From: Cristatella mucedo
Lineage: Eukaryota; Bryozoa; Phylactolaemata; Cristatellidae
Length of the DNA: 64,000 nucleotides
Direction: 5' to 3'
Assembly: GCA_009760855.2 (NCBI GenBank)
Contig: WPIO01000060.1
Coordinates: 2,099,501 to 2,163,500 of the forward strand
Position 1 is the first letter of the stretch. Each line of letters starts with the position of its first letter. Positions 36,226 through 48,765 of the stretch are shown in pieces. The notes under the pieces are model-generated. The model did no database searches, was not told the origin of the DNA, and saw only the letters and a program-made list of their open reading frames with translations. A program made the translations under genes and the position numbers.

Positions 36226-36371
36226 TTTACCAATCGACCCAAGCGCTCCCCTCCTGGCTCCTCCGCTCCGCTCCTGTCCTCTCCTGGGCTCTGCTCTCAC
36301 GAGCTTCCGGCTCCTGCGGTTCCTGTTCCTAATCGCCGTTGGCTAGAATAGGCTCGCGCAGGAGCAGCTGA

Positions 36372-37217
36372 TTGAGAGCAGTATTTCGAACGGCCGCCAC
36401 CGCTGCGGTACTCGTCCAGCAGGTAGCGCAGCTCGCGAACCCGCTCTGGTTAATGTGCCGATTAATGTTAGCGCCCACAAGAAGTGTGATCAAGAAGCGC
36501 GAGAAGTGTGATCAGCAGATAGCTCTCAGGCGAAACAAAATCCCGACGCTGGGTTGCAAACTTGGCTCAGGCTCGGCAGCTGGACTACAGCGCTCGCCCA
36601 GGCCTGGCCTAGAAGGCTTCACGTCGACAGCAGGCGCCTCGCCTCGCCTCGACCGGCAAAGCTCGCTGCTTCTGTATAAAGGACAGCGCGTCTGCGCTGC
36701 CGATGGAAATGTCGAGCGGCAGGCGGCCAGTTCTCCGGGCCCGTTTGCAGAGCCCGGGCGTCGGCACGCCTCGACCGTGCGGCCGCACGTGAAGCACGGC
36801 AAGTACTTCGCTCGATGGCTCGACTACACTCTGCGAATACACAGAGCGACAGCCGACGACAGCGGAGAGTACACGCTTCGAGTGGGCGGCGCCAGAGGTG
36901 GCTCCGGAACGGAGCACGACGAACGGCATCGCATCCGGCTACAGGTCACCACCGGCTTCCAGCCCAAGGGCGTGCGAGAGTCAGCGGAGGAGAAGCAGAG
37001 GTTCGTGCCGCCGGAAGCGCTCGCGTGGTGGCGGGGCGCAGCGTCTCAGGACGGCGGCGTTCAGAGCAAACATGTTTTCTCTGTTCGGGCAGTACCGACT
37101 TTTACGCGGGCAACTAATCGAACTTTCGATAATGCACACAGGAATAGAAGCCAGCTTTTAGACAGCTCCGCAGCTGTAGCGACTGCAGAGCAAAGATGCG
37201 AATTCACTACTGGCTAG
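36372..37217 (+). CDS. Possible immunoglobulin-like exon (partial host gene)
   Basis: A 281-codon open frame contains an Ig (I-set)-like stretch. LLYKGQRV (residues 100-107) resembles the WYKDGQRV C-strand region. YTLRIHRATADDSGEYTLRV (about 151-171) matches the L-x-I...D-x-G-x-Y signature at the end of Ig domains. The F-strand Cys is replaced by Leu (codon 36876-36878), as in some muscle-type Ig domains without a disulfide. The first Cys is not obvious. A possible splice donor (CAG/GTCACC) lies at 36944/36945 in phase 0, so the true exon may end there. Neither exon boundary is certain, and the rest of the frame looks non-coding. Flanking exons were not found. This is tentative. Confidence 0.35.
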   Translation: MRAVFRTAATAAVLVQQVAQLANPLWLMCRLMLAPTRSVIKKREKCDQQIALRRNKIPTLGCKLGSGSAAGLQRSPRPGLEGFTSTAGASPRLDRQSSLLLYKGQRVCAADGNVERQAASSPGPFAEPGRRHASTVRPHVKHGKYFARWLDYTLRIHRATADDSGEYTLRVGGARGGSGTEHDERHRIRLQVTTGFQPKGVRESAEEKQRFVPPEALAWWRGAASQDGGVQSKHVFSVRAVPTFTRATNRTFDNAHRNRSQLLDSSAAVATAEQRCEFTTG

Positions 37218-39114
37218 CCCACTCAGTGGGCCTCGGGCATGATCGAGGATCCGAGTTATTGGCGCTACGTGTTATTAAGCTTCTTATTGTACCCTGAGTG
37301 GGCTGAGACAGACTCGACCAGCTGATTCGGCTAAGGCATGGATCTGACTCTCTGGAGCTATCCTTACCGAACGCTTGAAAACCGACGGTGCAGACGCGGC
37401 TGTAGTAGATCGTGCTTTAAGAGCTCTGTTGAGTGTGCACGAATGGGCTTGAATGCAGTACGAAATTTTGCGTGCTGTGATGCTTGTTAAAGTACCTGCA
37501 CTCTCCCCCCCCCCCGAAACCAGCCTAAACAGTATTTATCTGCTGCGAACCCACTCGCTAACCACCGGCCTCCTACCTTCCATTTATAAAGTGTCTAGAC
37601 AACGATTTAAAGGTAGTTCTGTCAGCGTGTTAAGCAAATTTCTGAATATCTTTAGTTTTGTTGCACTGTAACGTTAAGCTTCTTACTAGTTGTGAAATTA
37701 GTTGTGAAAGACTGAATAAATTTCTTTGCACTTCACTTTTACCCACAGGTGTGCATGCAGTCCATGCAGCAGCAGCAATTGGGAGCTAGAACAGGCAGAC
37801 GCAACCGGCTCTGTCCCGGCAGGCCTGACCAGTCAGGCCTTGACCTTAGCGGTTTGGCTTTGGTGTCCTGACCGAAATGTTTTAATATTTCTCGTGTACA
37901 CACCTTCCTTACCAGCGCCTATTCGGAACACTGGCAAGCTTACACTTAATTTTCACGCTTACTTGCGGAATGGTTTCTCTCGGAGTTTAGTCAATTATTA
38001 GCACCTCCATCTAATTAGAGCTCAGAGTTTCCTACTAACTTATTGAATCGGGTTTTGCTTTCTCAACACTCGTACTTCGTAGTTCGAGAAAAATCTGCAC
38101 TTCACGACCTGTTCTTTGGCAGGCGGAGGTTAGTTTAAGGGCTGAAAATAGTTCCGACATATGTGCCTAAGTTCGTGCTGTAAATTGATAGTCCATGCAT
38201 TTAAGCCCACTCAATCAGTAGCAAATGTGTCTTCACCTGATGTCGGATTTTGTTGTGATGCCACGCCGTACCCAGTCACCCGATCGAGTTTAGGCTAGCC
38301 CTGGCTGTGCCGACACCCCATATCCTGAATCACCAGTTGTTTTAGCGAGTGTCAGGTCAAAAGAATTTAATTTCTCGCTCATATACCAGTGACGCGGCTA
38401 CTTACCATGTTTTCCTTACTGCAACAGTCAGTGGCACTTGTCTCATCGTCAACGCCGTCGGCCTAGATGCTCAGCAGTCGGTTAATTTCCTACCTCGCTA
38501 GCTAGCTGTGTGGCACAGTCACATTACATCAGCAGGCATCGCCTCCCTGACTGCGTGAGCGCTTGGGTCTAATTGGCACGACAGATTCCGAAGCTACTTA
38601 TCTCAGCTGGCAATTCTCGCTGTCCATCCTGCGCAGTGGTGGCCTCCGCGATGCGTCGCTTGAATGCCCTGCTCTCCTTCCTCAGGAAGGGAGGAAGATT
38701 CACTGCGCTCGACCGTCCGATCCTAGCCGGAAGTACTTTCCAAAAGCCTTACTCACTAAGGCTGCTCCCTTAAGGCATACTCCCATGACGATTCGGTGCC
38801 AACCTGACTGTTGCAGTAGCATGATGTGCTTGCTATATGCATGCATTCCAGACAGAGGCACAGGTGTGCTGAACGGAATGCATGAGTTACTTTAATTTTA
38901 GCCACACGATAGCCTGCTAGCCTCGGTTGTTGACAGTACCGAGAGTATTCAGGAATATCCGGAATAAGGTGGTCGAGATGGCTAGTATGCGTAAAGTCTG
39001 GCTGTCCTGTACTTCCCTTCCCTGCGCCAGGGTGAGAGAATGTGTACTCCGCAAGGACTCCATACAGTAATCGTACTAAGCTGCTTTGATCCTGCTGCGA
39101 AGGTGCTCGCTACC
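37218..39114. other. Unassigned stretch
   Basis: It has a C run at 37506-37517. Open frames are up to 110 codons (38563-38895) and none is recognisable. It may be intronic if the Ig-like exon is real. Confidence 0.3.
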
Positions 39115-39240
39115 GACGATCGAGGTCAAGGTGATTCGATTTGACGGACAAGTTTGTGGGCTCGAGCCCTGTGGCATACAATGCTGAAGTGCATGAATGG
39201 AGATTAAGTCAGGGTCGTATGCAAATATTAAATATATTCC
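39115..39240 (+). mobile_element. SINE2 copy, diverged
   Basis: AAGGTGATTCGATTTGACGG, then a B-box-like GGGCTCGAGCCCTGTGGCAT (about 39159-39178), GGAGATTAAGTCAGGGTCGT and ATGCAAATATTAAATATATT match the SINE2 order of tRNA-like head and LINE-A-like tail. The hairpin is decayed. Confidence 0.65.
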
Positions 39241-40871
39241 ATATATGTGCTTGCATTTTTGCTCTAGCATTCTGTCTTTGCTTACCATTCACGGCTGATT
39301 AAATGCAAGGCTTACTAGCGAATCAAATGGAGACACGTGTATCGACCGATTCAGAAGGCAAGCCTCCTGCCTGGGTAGCTCAACCAAGCTGACTTCCTAT
39401 CAATTCTACAGGTTAACTGACGAAAGGTGCGATTGGTTTGATCCGCTTCTTGGGAGCTCAAGAGCTGCCCATCTTTCCACCCGAGAGCCACATTCGAATG
39501 CGGCTCTGGGACTTGAGTAGCGGAGCCGAGCCTGCAGCCGCTGGCCGCTCGCCGCCTGTCTAAGAGTTTACCGGCGATGTGCCCAGCCAGTGTAGCAAGG
39601 CCGAGGGACCAAGCGAGATCTGCTCACCGTTAGCTACAGCGTGTGCGAAGCTGGTCAAGCTCACTGGATGTTTCCAGCTCAATTTAGCAGCCGCCCGCGT
39701 TCAGAGTAGCCAAGCAAGTACGGGCGAGAAGCTGTCACGTGGCAGCAAGCCGCCTACGCCTCTGCTCCTCCTTGCACGTCTGGGCCGGCTTTTCTTTTAT
39801 GTAGCCAAGCTGCTTTTAGTTTCAATGAACGAGCATTCATTAAGATGGCCGACTGACCGGCCACCACGTTCGAATAGTAGCCAGGGGCCTTAGTGGCAAT
39901 GGCTGCTAGCCGGCGGCCGGAGCGGAACGAACAGTATAGGTCGGTACGTCTCCTGCCATTTCCAGCCTAGTGCACCGGCCACAACTAGCCAAGCGTCCTG
40001 GCTCGGCTGCAAACGAAAGCCTCTTTAGGCTGCTGTTAGTGCTCTTATTTCTGCACTGCGACTTCTTTCATTTTTGCCAATCGGGTTGGAGCGATGTTGA
40101 CTGTCTGCGCATGATCTCTTCGGAAAGACCACTGGCCAAAAATGTCTATGGTGCTTGGTAGGCAAATGTAAACGCCGACTTTACGGCCAGCCAGGAAAAT
40201 TATTTTTAGCCCAGCCCAATCAAAGGTAGTTCGCTTTTCTCACTATTCTGGCTGATTGATAACCAGGACACTCCGATAGACCACATTGCCTCGATATTCG
40301 TATCGAGCTCGAGCCAACGAGCTGAGCCAGATTCGATCCGCGGCTAACCTAATTAAACAGCTACAGTCGCCGCCGTCCAGTAATGGCATTTCTGTTTTCA
40401 ATAGAAAGCTTAACTAATCGGCTTTTTTCACCCACCCCTCCGGTCGGCTAAAATGGTACCTACCGACTCGCTTTAAGATACCGTTGGAAATGCCTTGAAG
40501 TGAGACGTCATGTGACCTCACGATCGCCGATCGCCCTGCAAGAGATGCTTAGTCAGCATCGGGCCGTGCATTGCCAGGGCACTGCCAGCTTCTGGCTACG
40601 CCGAAGTGCTTCTTTCAGCTGGCAGCTCTACGAGCTGCTCTCATTCTATCGAGTTCGTTGTGTTGGGGGAGCTGCGGATGCATAGAAATAGAATACACTG
40701 CAAAACGGCCCCTGCATCGCCAAGCCTGCTTTTCGAGTGGCTTGCTTACTATTGCATCGGTAGTCTGTCTGGACAAGGTGCTTCAGGGATTTCATTAAAT
40801 CCAACCTTTTCAAGTAATTGGATAAAAAAAAGATAGCCAAGATGCTTGATCCCGCATGTCCTTCTAATATT

Positions 40872-40876
<5 letters not shown>
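39241..40876. other. Unassigned stretch
   Basis: Nothing recognisable. Open frames are up to 104 codons, in mixed GC content. Confidence 0.3.
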
Positions 40877-40933
<57 letters not shown>

Positions 40934-40980
40934 CTTCTCTCCCTCTTTCTCCCTCTTTCTACCTCTCAATCCCTCTCTCA

Positions 40981-41067
<87 letters not shown>

Positions 41068-41132
41068 CCTCTGTCCCCCTCTTTCCTTCTCTCCCCCTCT
41101 CTCCCTCTCTCTCTCTCTTCCTCTCTCTCTCG
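40877..41132. repeat. CT microsatellite, interrupted
   Basis: Two CT blocks (40877-40925 and 40981-41062) are separated and followed by TCTCC/CCCTCT variants. Confidence 0.95.
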
Positions 41133-41274
41133 TTCAAATCAACAGAGGGTCATCGCCCATTCTTTAGACTCGTGTGCTTCAGGTGTTTGCTTCAGGTGCT
41201 CACTTTGCCATCTTTGGGTTGCCCGCCTTTGGCTTGAGGGAGTGATGCTGAGTGCGAGAATAAGATATTTATAT

Positions 41275-41330
41275 ATATGTGTGTTTGTGTGTGTGTGTGT
41301 GTGTTTGTGTGTGTGTGTTTGTGTGTGTGT

Positions 41331-41368
<38 letters not shown>

Positions 41369-41372
41369 ATAC
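41275..41372. repeat. GT microsatellite
   Basis: GT units with GTTT and GTAT interruptions. It is preceded by a short TATATAT run. Confidence 0.95.
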
Positions 41373-41554
41373 GTAGTTACATGAAGCGTATTTTAAAAAT
41401 TGTTTCACTATCGTGGGTCGGCGTTACCGTTCGCTAGCACTAATCAGAGCATAACAGGACCTTTCTTTTGTCCAACATTTAGTAGAGATTTAGAGAGACT
41501 ACGTCTTTCAGCTAGACCTGCTACCTGCCGATTCTGAGCCTTTTTTGGGGCTTT

Positions 41555-41690
41555 TAGAGTAGAGGTAAGGTGCTCGCACTTCACGACTCGTGTGCAGGGA
41601 TCGAGTGCTGCAGAAGGCGATCCTTTGTTGCCCACTGCAAGCGGAACCCTTGCAGCTAAGACGCTTCAGCCGGTTTATAAATGATGCTGT
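41555..41690 (+). mobile_element. SINE1-like copy, diverged
   Basis: AGAGGTAAGGTGCTCGCAC resembles an A-box head. GGGATCGAGTGCTGCAGAAG is a mutated B-box region. The body (GGCGATCCTTTGTTGCCCAC, then TGCAAGCGG) parallels SINE1 (GGATTGTCC, TTGCAGCGG). Confidence is limited by divergence. Confidence 0.5.
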
Positions 41691-43009
41691 TTGATCCTAT
41701 AGCCTAAATTTTCTATTTCGATGCACGACGACAATTGAAATGCCGAAGGTGATGATTAATCTTGAAAGACTCTACAGGCGAATGCATTAGCAGCAAGTAG
41801 AGTTTTCCCTCGGTTACCTTTCCAGTCAGCCGCTTGAAAGTAAAAGCCGTGTTCCGTCAAAATCAGAAGTCGGATGCAGACGCACGGATTTCCCATGGCA
41901 CAAGCGTTGCAGACGTTGGGCAGCGGCCCAGACTGACTCCCAAGAACTCCATGAGCAGGTCTTCGGGTCGGTAGGTCACGGGAATGACCAGTGCGCCCTC
42001 ACCGTTTCGAATTGCGTCGCACATAAGAACTGCCAATGGCACTGTCGCTCTGTAGTTTGACTTAACTACATGCGAGAATGACATTGAAGTAAGGTAATTT
42101 AACTGGACTCAATTACAACCAAGGGTGTGGTATTAGGCTGGCGCCGGCAGCCTGGCTACTGCAATTTCAGCCTAGCCGTTATTGACTTGGTCACAGTTCC
42201 ATTGGAAAGAGTTGAGCGGTGTGCTGTTATCTCTGTATACTAGGGCTTCAGCTACTGCTAAGCAAGACAATAAGGTCAGCTGATTCAACAGCCTCTTTGA
42301 TATAGCAACAGGACAGCCTCACCGGTTTTCACCGACCTTGTGGCCGGTGATGCTACCTGCTACATTGAGGACTAGAGCCCCCATCAAGAGGTGTGATATT
42401 CGAGCACCTTATCCTGAGCTCGAGTCTCCTAAATATTAGAGCTTACAGTCTACGAGGAAAGCCCACTGGTTTTGGAGGACTTCCAGAGCTATTTGCATTC
42501 AGAACAAAAGGTTAAACAGTCGCATTGGGTGCTCAGAAACATATTTAACATTTTTAGAGCCTATACGCGCGTCTATGCAGGCACATGCTCAATATTCGGG
42601 ACCGGTTTTTGAATAGTTTCGTTGTGGTTGCAGTGCAGACTTTCGTTTCAGAATCTCATCTTCTTCGCTAGGTTTTAGACTAAATACCTCAAAACAGGTC
42701 AGCAGTCCGGCGTCCCGTGAACCGACAGCTGGACACAACAGCTGTAAGTGCCCTCTATGATAGTTGACCGCAGCACAATGTAGTCTTCGGAAATTGGTGT
42801 AGGGCTTTAATTCAGTTCCCCAACGGCCACAAATCAGATTGCAGCCTGTGGCTGACCCAATCGGTTCAACGGGTGGGGGAGATGGAGGATTCATGGTTTA
42901 CGTGACTCGAGTATGCAGCGGCCAACGCGTGACCGAACGGCTGCTAATCGCTTCTCTTTACTTTAAATGGCCTCTCTGCTGCCTTTCCATAGTTGCACTG
43001 GTGACTAAG
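41691..43009. other. Unassigned stretch
   Basis: A 73-codon minus-strand frame (41863-42084) looks smooth in composition but has no recognisable domain. Nothing else is seen. Confidence 0.3.
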
Positions 43010-43290
43010 AGTGCTTCTTACGCAACGACAACTATTCTACTACTGCCAACTATGGCACATCCTTTTCAGCAGACCTGAGATGCTACTTCTATGCCACTCA
43101 CTACCTCAACTGCTCTCCCAAGTCTGCTATGCTTCCCACTTTCTCTTTGTTGCGTGAGACGAAGTTTGTTGGCTACCGAATGCGTACCGAAAGCCGCTTA
43201 GGCTGTGAGTGGGCTATACAAAACTCTCCTGCGTAACACTCACATAGTCTTTATGACTTCGTGGAGTTACAGACGGAGATACATATTTGA
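43010..43290 (+). mobile_element. LINE-B 3' end
   Basis: From ACGCAACGACAACTATTCTA it matches the LINE-B copy at 17925-18205 almost base for base (GCTACTTCTATGCCACTCAC; GTACCGAAAGCCGCTTAGGC; GTGGAGTTACAGACGGAGAT). Only the 3' UTR part is present. Confidence 0.85.
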
Positions 43291-45848
43291 TCTTCCCGCA
43301 GGGTGAATGCTAAGCTTATTCCAGCCTATCGCTTACAGCAGCGGCCTAGCCAACTTGAGGTTGACGGCCGATGCTGGTAACACTTTGCTCTCGAAGGACG
43401 TCGCCAGCTCGAAAGCCGTGTAGACGAGTGTGGCGTTGCAGTCCAGCAGTGTGTCCACTAGCTGCTGCTGACCGATTTGCGGCTGCAAATTTCGCCGATC
43501 CCTTTTCGTTGCAGCAACGCTCAGATGAAAGCGAGGCAGCGAAAAAAAAAGTCGCAGAGAGGCAAGCAGCGCAGAAGTGCCGATTGGCTCGCCTGGGCGT
43601 AGCACGCCGCCGTCGTCCTAGGTCAACTCACTCAGCAGCCGGCTGGGTCGGCTCACACGCAGCGACGGCCATCACCTGGGCCACATCCGGCTTCCCAGTC
43701 TGGCTCAGCGGCTCGCTTCCGATCCTGCTAGGGATTACAACCCAGGCGCACAGCCTCGGCGACCCAGGCAGCTCGGGGGACAGGCATTTGGCCGGCAATG
43801 TATCTAGGTGGTGAGTCACACATGAGCGCCCAGGACTGGTTATCAAGGATGCCTCGCCGGATGACAGGATCACCCATCGGCTCATCTTTCAGCCGTGCGT
43901 GGCCGAAGCTCGAGCGTATCGAGCTGAGGCGCCGACTAGCTAATGCCGAGCCTCGAGAATGGCTCGCTTACCTCGAGCGTTACGTCGCCGAGCCTGCTAC
44001 TCGCCGCTGGATCGGCGAATGCCGAGCTAAAGGGTACAGCCTAGTTACCCGGATTGACTTACCACGCGCTCGAACGTTTGCATGCGACCGCCCGGCCGGC
44101 CAGCTAGCCATCGGAGCTACCGGAATGAGGGGGGCACCGGCTGAGCCCGTTTCACTGGCGACTGCAGACGTCCTCGCAGAGGGGGGGGGTAGTGACATGT
44201 TCCTCAGCCACCCGAAACGGAAGCCAACTCTGCGAGGGTTGGCGTCTGGCGCCTGGCAGCGGGTCTTGCGGAAACCCGGTCGCCGGCTGGCCTCGCTTTA
44301 GCTCGGGCGGTGGCTGCATGAGCCGACGATCGACTGCTGGCTTTTGCAGTCCTTCCGGACGGTACGTCGCGACCTTCGCTGCTGGCCAGGACTGTGCTGA
44401 CAGTGTGGCGCTTCACTCTCTGCCCGTCCGGCGAGCCCACCGAGCGGCTCGCCGTGGGCACGCAGGCGCTGGCTCTCGCGCGGCTGTGGCGGCTGGCTCA
44501 CTCGCTCGCCAATCTGCCCGGTGCTCCTCGAGTGCTGCAGGACTGTCGCTCTATCCCAGCTACGGCGAAGAGTAATATTATTTTCGTGTACGCGAACTCG
44601 CACCGATAGAAGTTATCGCGAATGAACTAGGCTACTGTTTTGAATGCGTGAACGAATGAACAGATTTGTGTGGCGCCTGCAGGCAGAGAGCTAGCTCAGT
44701 CCTGCGTCCAAGTTTCTGGCCGTGCACACACGGGTTCCACTTGCCTCGGTCCTAACGGGCTGCTTCAAAGACCGAGCCACAGCGGACGGCGGCTGGCTGC
44801 GCTGACCCTCGCTGCATTCCATCATTCAAAATCCACCGAAGAGAGCTCGGCGGTGCGACCGTCCCCCTCTTCCTCGGTGCGACCGTCCCCCTCTTCCTCT
44901 GTTTGCGGTTAGTCTGTGCAGCGCAGCAAGCTGGGTTGGACGTGTAGTCGCTCCCCTGCGGACCGACCGACCGACCTCGGCGGTCTCGAAGAGACAGAAC
45001 TCGTGGAACTGTTTATCGGTCGATAGCTATGCCGTACTGCTAACCAAACGCAGGTGGACAATCTCCCTGAGTTGGCTAGGTTTCCCTGGTCCGGCCCAGT
45101 GCACTACCCGGAAGGTGCCGTGGCATCTGCTTAACTCAAGCTATTTTGGAGACTTATCTGTCATCTGTTGTCCAACACACGGGAAAATGTTTCGGCCCTA
45201 CTGACGCTAGTAGTTTCACGAGTCGGCCGATCGGGCCCCTTTCGTTCGCCCAATCCTCTCTGCAGGGTTAGTCGCAGGAGTCATCTCGAACCTCGAGATC
45301 GAGATGAGAGCAGTACGTAACAAGCCGACTACTCGATAGCATTGCCATCTACCGAAATGACGATAAGCTGAAGTCCTTCTCGCGGGATCTGAAGTCTCTA
45401 GGCAACAGGGCTGATGGAAAATAGATACTGACCTTAAAAAAATAGTGTAGACAAGGCTCAACAAACGTACGACTCGGTGCAGCTTACGATACGGTCCTCG
45501 TACAGCTTACAACCAGGTCAAATTATAAGGGGACCAATGCGATCGGCATGTGGAATCGGCGACAGCCGACGCGATCGACGATTGTCGGAACTCCCTCGAC
45601 CACTGAAAGAAAGCGCGGAAGCTGCCGACGCCAATGCGGTTCGATTTCTGTTCGCTGAGCTCCAATGGACTAGCTGGCCTCGATTAGCAATGCAAGTACG
45701 CGCTATCCGCAAGTTCCGCCTCGCTCACCAGCTCGACAGATGAATTCACTTCAGCTGTAACATACATTTTTCTTCGCCGTTTGGAAGCAGTCTCTTTCCG
45801 GCTTCGTGAGAATATCGCGTAAATCATCGTCCAGCACGTCCATAATCC
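43291..45848. other. GC-rich stretch with coding-like frames, unassigned
   Basis: From about 43350 to 44600 the DNA is GC-rich. Longer frames occur on both strands: 147 codons (43371-43814), 167 codons (43798-44301) and 127 codons (44192-44575) plus, and 90 codons (43333-43605) minus. The 167-codon frame contains an Arg/Glu-rich part (RRRLANAEPREWLAYLERYV). No family is recognised, so no gene is called. A 24-base tandem duplication (GGTGCGACCGTCCCCC...) is at 44852-44899. From 44910 to 45848 nothing is seen. Confidence 0.3.
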
Positions 45849-45851
45849 CTG

Positions 45852-45913
<62 letters not shown>

Positions 45914-45923
45914 CCTCTCTCCC
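45849..45923. repeat. CT microsatellite
   Basis: About 30 CT units, then CCCT variants. Confidence 0.95.
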
Positions 45924-47409
45924 ACTCTCTAGTTACCGCTCGCAGTAAATTCCGCTTCAGGAAAACAATTTCTCGTCAAGCAAGTATTCCTCAGCACCAG
46001 CGAGCCCGGGAACCTTCGGAGGGGCAAAGTGACTCGGCGAGGCTCCTAGTGCTTTGACTGTGCTGCCTCCAGACGCTACGCCGCCCGCGCTCACGAGAGG
46101 CCTGCTGTCCGGCAGCTGCTGCCGCCGAGGCAGCCGCTCGCGGGCGGCGACTTTCTCGCCACGACGACACGGCATAGAATGGCAGCTCTGTTGCTTCTCT
46201 ATCTCTAGGGCGAAATTGACAACGCGACGCGTCTGTGTACAGCTGAGCTTCCCCACCACCCTTGCCGAGGCACCGCTTCTCACGTTTGAGCTAGAGCGTG
46301 CGCTGTTATTCGGCGAGCTAGTGCACGTTCGCAAGTCCAAACCTCGCCGAGCACGCGCTGCTACCTTCGCTGCCCGTCGATGCATTTCTGTGGGCGTTTC
46401 TGACCCTAGTACAGATGCCAAAATAGCTGCTCCATCGAACTTCAACAATAGTGCTCGCTACTTTGCCGAGACGGCTGCAAATAGAGTTAGCGACGCCTCG
46501 AATTCGAGCCGAGAATAACAAGGGCGATAAATACGATCAGACGTCCTCGGTCGCCGAACGTGGCGACGGCAACGGTAGTCCAAAAGCGCGTTGCAAACGC
46601 ACGGTACCGATCGTCGTATGAGAAGTCTACGGATCATCCAATCGCGGGAAGCAAGCACGAGTAGCGCGGGTCATCTTCTCATCTGCCTCTGCACACGGGA
46701 ACGCCATAAACGCTAGAGATAGGCTCCGCGACATTCGCGAAATGCTTCAGTTCGTTGACACGTGAAGGGCTGTCACCTTGCGAATGGATTGTATCCGGGT
46801 GTTTGTTCCTTCTGAGGTTGCCTTCTGAAACCGCTGGCTCTGCGTTGCTGCAAGTTCCAAGGCCGTGACTCTTAGTCCTGGGAAGATACACGCTTACGAA
46901 TTTTTGAACAGTGACACGCTAACGAATGCTCAAACTCGATTCAATCGTAGAATGTTCGATTGCGTAAAGCTGCAAGATTTCAAATTTGCACCCATTCTGT
47001 GATGAAATAGTTATAGTAGTGGGTCGTTTTATGGCACCCCAGGAGAACTAAACCGGTAGCACCGGAAGCTATAAAGCTCTCGGCAAAACAAGCAATAGCT
47101 ACGGTTCAATGACACGCCCGGTATCAGTGCTAGGCAATCCTGCAAAAATCATGTAAGAATCATGCTTAGACCGCGATGCAAAAGCACATAAGACACTCCA
47201 GATTGTCGGCTTGTACTAAACCTGGTAAGTCGCATGCACTGAATCGTGTGTGTAAGCGTGCATGTAAGCGCGAGGAGAACCCCAGAAAACGGACTGCTCG
47301 CTGAGCTCAAAGGAAAGCTAAAATAAAAATTAACAATTAGCTTTGCAAATAGGTTCCTATGAATAACGGCCAAAAAGTCTTATGGTCTCGTACCCCTCTT
47401 GTAGCCGGT
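45924..47409. other. Unassigned stretch
   Basis: GC-rich to about 46650 with opposing frames of 154 codons (46054-46518 plus) and 163 codons (45957-46448 minus). Neither has a recognisable domain and I cannot choose between them. Confidence 0.3.
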
Positions 47410-47428
47410 ATGAGAGAGAGAAAGAGAA

Positions 47429-47463
<35 letters not shown>

Positions 47464-47601
47464 GACAGATTCAAACACAGATTCAGACAGACAGACACAC
47501 AGGCAGACAGACTGACTGACTGACTGACAAACAGAAAGAGAGACAGAGAGACTGAGACAGAGAGAAATAGACAGAGAGACAGAGAGAGACAGCGAGATAC
47601 G

Positions 47602-47636
<35 letters not shown>
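47410..47636. repeat. GA / ACAG purine-rich microsatellite
   Basis: GA repeats, then ACAG and ACTG tetramers (47443-47530), then GACAGAGA variants and GA again. It forms an interrupted compound repeat. Confidence 0.9.
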
Positions 47637-47637
<1 letters not shown>

Positions 47638-48019
47638 AATGTGCTACGATATCATTGTCGATTAGATAGTTGATGTAAAGCTAGAGAAGGTCCTACAGAA
47701 GTGATGTGCTACGCCGTTCGCCGGAGATGAAAAAACAGACGAGGTGCTGATTTTCATCACTTACACGTGAGTAGGGCAGCAAGTCGGGAATCCTGAATTT
47801 AGGGAATTGCATCAACCTAGACGCAAAGTCGTGAATTTGCTTCGGTGGAAGTATTAACAAATCTCGGGTATCTCCATGGCAGGCAAGGTCAGCAGACAAT
47901 TTTGCTAAATCTCGTAGTTTCCCAACGTAGAACGCTGTGTAACCCAAAGGCTGTCTCATCTAAAAGTGACAAATCTGTAACAGCAAGTCACACAATTTGA
48001 CCAGTTCGCTTGCAGCCTA
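47637..48019. other. Unassigned stretch
   Basis: No recognisable feature. It may be the decayed upstream part of the next LINE-B copy. Confidence 0.3.
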
Positions 48020-48535
48020 GATCAAATGGAGGTCAAGTGCCATCATAACGAAGTCCTTCTTACGCTGACCCACAAGGCCCGCCACGGCTTGGCTCCTTCG
48101 TACCTAGCTGAACTGCTATATCAGTTTCAGCCTGTTTCGTGCCCTGAGGTCCTGTGTGGACAATACATTAGCTGTCCCATTCCTCCGCTTAAAGACAGTT
48201 GGCGACAGAAGCTTTAGCTCTGCAGGTCCTAGACTGTGGAACTCGCTTCCACAATTCTTATACGACAACTACTCTCCTACTGCTGACTTTGGCACATCTT
48301 TTTCAGCGGTCCTGAGCTGCTACTTCTAGGCTACTCACTACCTCAACTGCTCTCCTGACTCTGCTATGCTTCCCACTTTCTCTTTGTTGCGTGAGACAAA
48401 GTCTGTTGGCTACCGAATGCGTACCGAAAGACGCTTAGGCTGTGAGTGGGCTATACAAAAATCTCCTGCGTAACACTCACATAGTCTTTATGAATTTGTG
48501 GAGTTACAGACGGAGATACATTACATTACATTACC
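48020..48535 (+). mobile_element. LINE-B 3' half with ACATT tail
   Basis: It encodes LTHKARHGLAPSYLAELLYQFQP and then (after a frameshift) the PLKDSWRQKL / LWNSLP region, corresponding to the ORF C-terminus of a CR1/jockey-like LINE. The 3' UTR ends GGAGATACATTACATTACATTAC at about 48512-48535, which shows the tail repeat is ACATT. It is the longest LINE-B copy here. Confidence 0.85.
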
Positions 48536-48647
48536 GGCGTCATTGCTGGGAGGTAGTCGAGTGTAGCTGTGTACCCGTGGTTGATCGTAGTAATGTGGGC
48601 GCCCAAAGTCCATGCGGCCGTCGGCGTGACCCTAAAGTGCGAACGTG

Positions 48648-48765
48648 TAATGAAATGTAATGTATCTCCGTCCGTAACTAGACAAAGCCATACAGACTAT
48701 GTGGGTGTTACGCAAAAGAGTTGTGTATAGTGCACTCACCGCCTTAGCGGCTTTCGGTACGCGAT
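48648..48765 (-). mobile_element. LINE-B 3' end, minus strand
   Basis: Plus strand AATGAAATGTAATGTATCTCCGTC is the complement of the ACATT tail, followed by the complement of the 3' UTR up to GGCTTTCGGTAC. It lies tail to tail with the preceding plus-strand copy. Confidence 0.85.

Noticed and set aside
41863-42084. 73-codon minus-strand frame as an exon
   Set aside because: Looks smooth in composition but matches no domain I know and lacks clear splice signals.
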